5,890 nucleotides of DNA from Phycisphaerales bacterium. GTDB lineage: Bacteria > Planctomycetota > Phycisphaerae > Sedimentisphaerales > Anaerohalosphaeraceae. The DNA is taken from assembly GCA_011055475.1 (NCBI GenBank), contig DSDH01000407.1:1-5890 (forward strand), in the 5' to 3' direction. The notes beneath the pieces were generated by a model. It worked only from the letters and a program-made list of their open reading frames with translations, did no database searches and was not told where the DNA came from. Numbering within the stretch: the first letter of the stretch is position 1; each line of letters starts with the position of its first letter. This document shows, piece by piece, positions 5,334-5,890 of the stretch. The position numbers and the translations under genes are program-made.

Positions 5334-5890
5334 ATGATGGGCTTGGAGAAACGACATTCGCGGTGGGGCCTGGATCGACGCGGCTTTCTGGCCGTGGCGG
5401 GGTGTTTGGGCCTGTGTGGACCGACGGCCATGGCGGATGAGGCGACGACAACACCGGCGCCCCTCGTCAGAGCCGATCGTATCGGTCCGGACGGCTTCTG
5501 TTTCGGGGTGGTGGCCGATGTGCACCATGCCGACAAGGACACCGCCGGCAAACGCCACTACCGAAGCGCCAGGAACAACCTGACCCGGGCGGTGGAGGAC
5601 TTTAACCGCTGTGGCGTGGCGTTCGCGGTGCAGCTTGGCGATCTGATTGACGGTTCGGATCGCGCGGCGGTGGACGTGGACGAAATCCTGTCCGTTTTCG
5701 GGGGTCTGGATGCGCCGGTGGTGCACGTGCTGGGCAATCACGACTTCGGGGGCATCCGCCGGGCGAGCTTGATCAAACGGCTGGGGCTCAAGCGGGGCTA
5801 TTACGATTTCGCCGCCGGCGCCGTGCATTTCATCGTGCTCGACAGTCTGGACGTGAGCGTCTGTGGCGGATGGGATGTCCGGAGCGATCA
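5334..5890 (+). CDS. Tat-exported metallophosphoesterase resembling ADP-ribose/CDP-alcohol diphosphatase, 3' end outside the window
   Basis: 185 codons are visible from ATG 5334 (ATG 5337 is equally possible). Residues 1-34 form a twin-arginine signal: R15-R16 in DRRGFLAVAG, a short hydrophobic run, and a likely cleavage after AMA (32-34). C24 in VAGC could alternatively be a lipobox cysteine, but the hydrophobic part before it is very short. Calcineurin-type metal motifs follow: ADVHH (61-65), QLGDLIDG (100-107) and LGNHDF (133-138). ADKDTAGKRHYR (66-77), AVEDFN (86-91), GYYDF and FIVLDSLDVSV match the layout of manganese-dependent ADP-ribose/CDP-alcohol diphosphatases (ADPRM). The natural substrate is unknown, and export makes a nucleotide-scavenging role plausible. 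GGTGAT (5320-5325), overlapping the ispA stop, is a good ribosome site 8 nt upstream, so translation may be coupled to ispA. Confidence 0.87.
   Translation, partial: MMGLEKRHSRWGLDRRGFLAVAGCLGLCGPTAMADEATTTPAPLVRADRIGPDGFCFGVVADVHHADKDTAGKRHYRSARNNLTRAVEDFNRCGVAFAVQLGDLIDGSDRAAVDVDEILSVFGGLDAPVVHVLGNHDFGGIRRASLIKRLGLKRGYYDFAAGAVHFIVLDSLDVSVCGGWDVRSD

Noticed and set aside
5385..5405. Lipobox (VAGC, Cys24) making the phosphoesterase a lipoprotein
   Set aside because: Only about six hydrophobic residues separate the twin arginines from the cysteine, which is short. Cleavage after AMA fits better, though this is not excluded.
4260..5828. 522-codon minus-strand open frame opposite ispA and the phosphoesterase
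   Set aside because: It covers two well-supported plus-strand genes and shows no recognisable domain. Long antisense frames are common at this GC content.

Overview
The window is GC-rich and gene-dense, and reads as bacterial chromosome. The best lineage guess is Planctomycetota, possibly a Phycisphaerae-like group. This rests on the TPR protein fused to RNA polymerase alpha C-terminal domains, on the Tat-exported phosphoesterase and on general protein style. No rRNA or other marker gene is present, so the lineage is inference. I see no mobile element, CRISPR array, tRNA or integration site, and no defence system.

Layout: positions 1-2105 hold two genes on the minus strand, a TPR/double alpha-CTD protein (813-2105) followed by a SpoIID/LytB-family cell-wall protein that leaves the window at position 1. 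They look like one operon driven by a good minus-strand promoter at 2216-2243. Positions 2106-2580 are non-coding and hold that promoter, a weaker plus-strand promoter at about 2385, and a GC-rich leader of about 180 nt. The leader precedes a DUF438/hemerythrin gene on the plus strand (2581-3348). That gene converges on miaA (minus strand, 3367-4287), with inverted repeats at the junction.

miaA diverges from ispA (plus strand, 4422-5324). The 134-bp gap between them holds a nearly symmetric -10 element that could fire both ways. ispA is followed 9 nt later by an exported metallophosphoesterase of the ADP-ribose/CDP-alcohol diphosphatase type (from 5334, cut off by the window end).

Both prenyl genes use or make C5-derived diphosphates: MiaA consumes dimethylallyl diphosphate to modify tRNA, and IspA condenses dimethylallyl and isopentenyl diphosphate into farnesyl diphosphate. 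They sit back to back and may share control. The remaining genes concern cell-wall remodelling, an iron-oxo sensor or oxygen-binding protein, and a probable transcription-associated TPR protein, which is the least understood gene here. Most of the window is ordinary housekeeping. The TPR/alpha-CTD protein and the symmetric divergent promoter are the parts most worth a second look.
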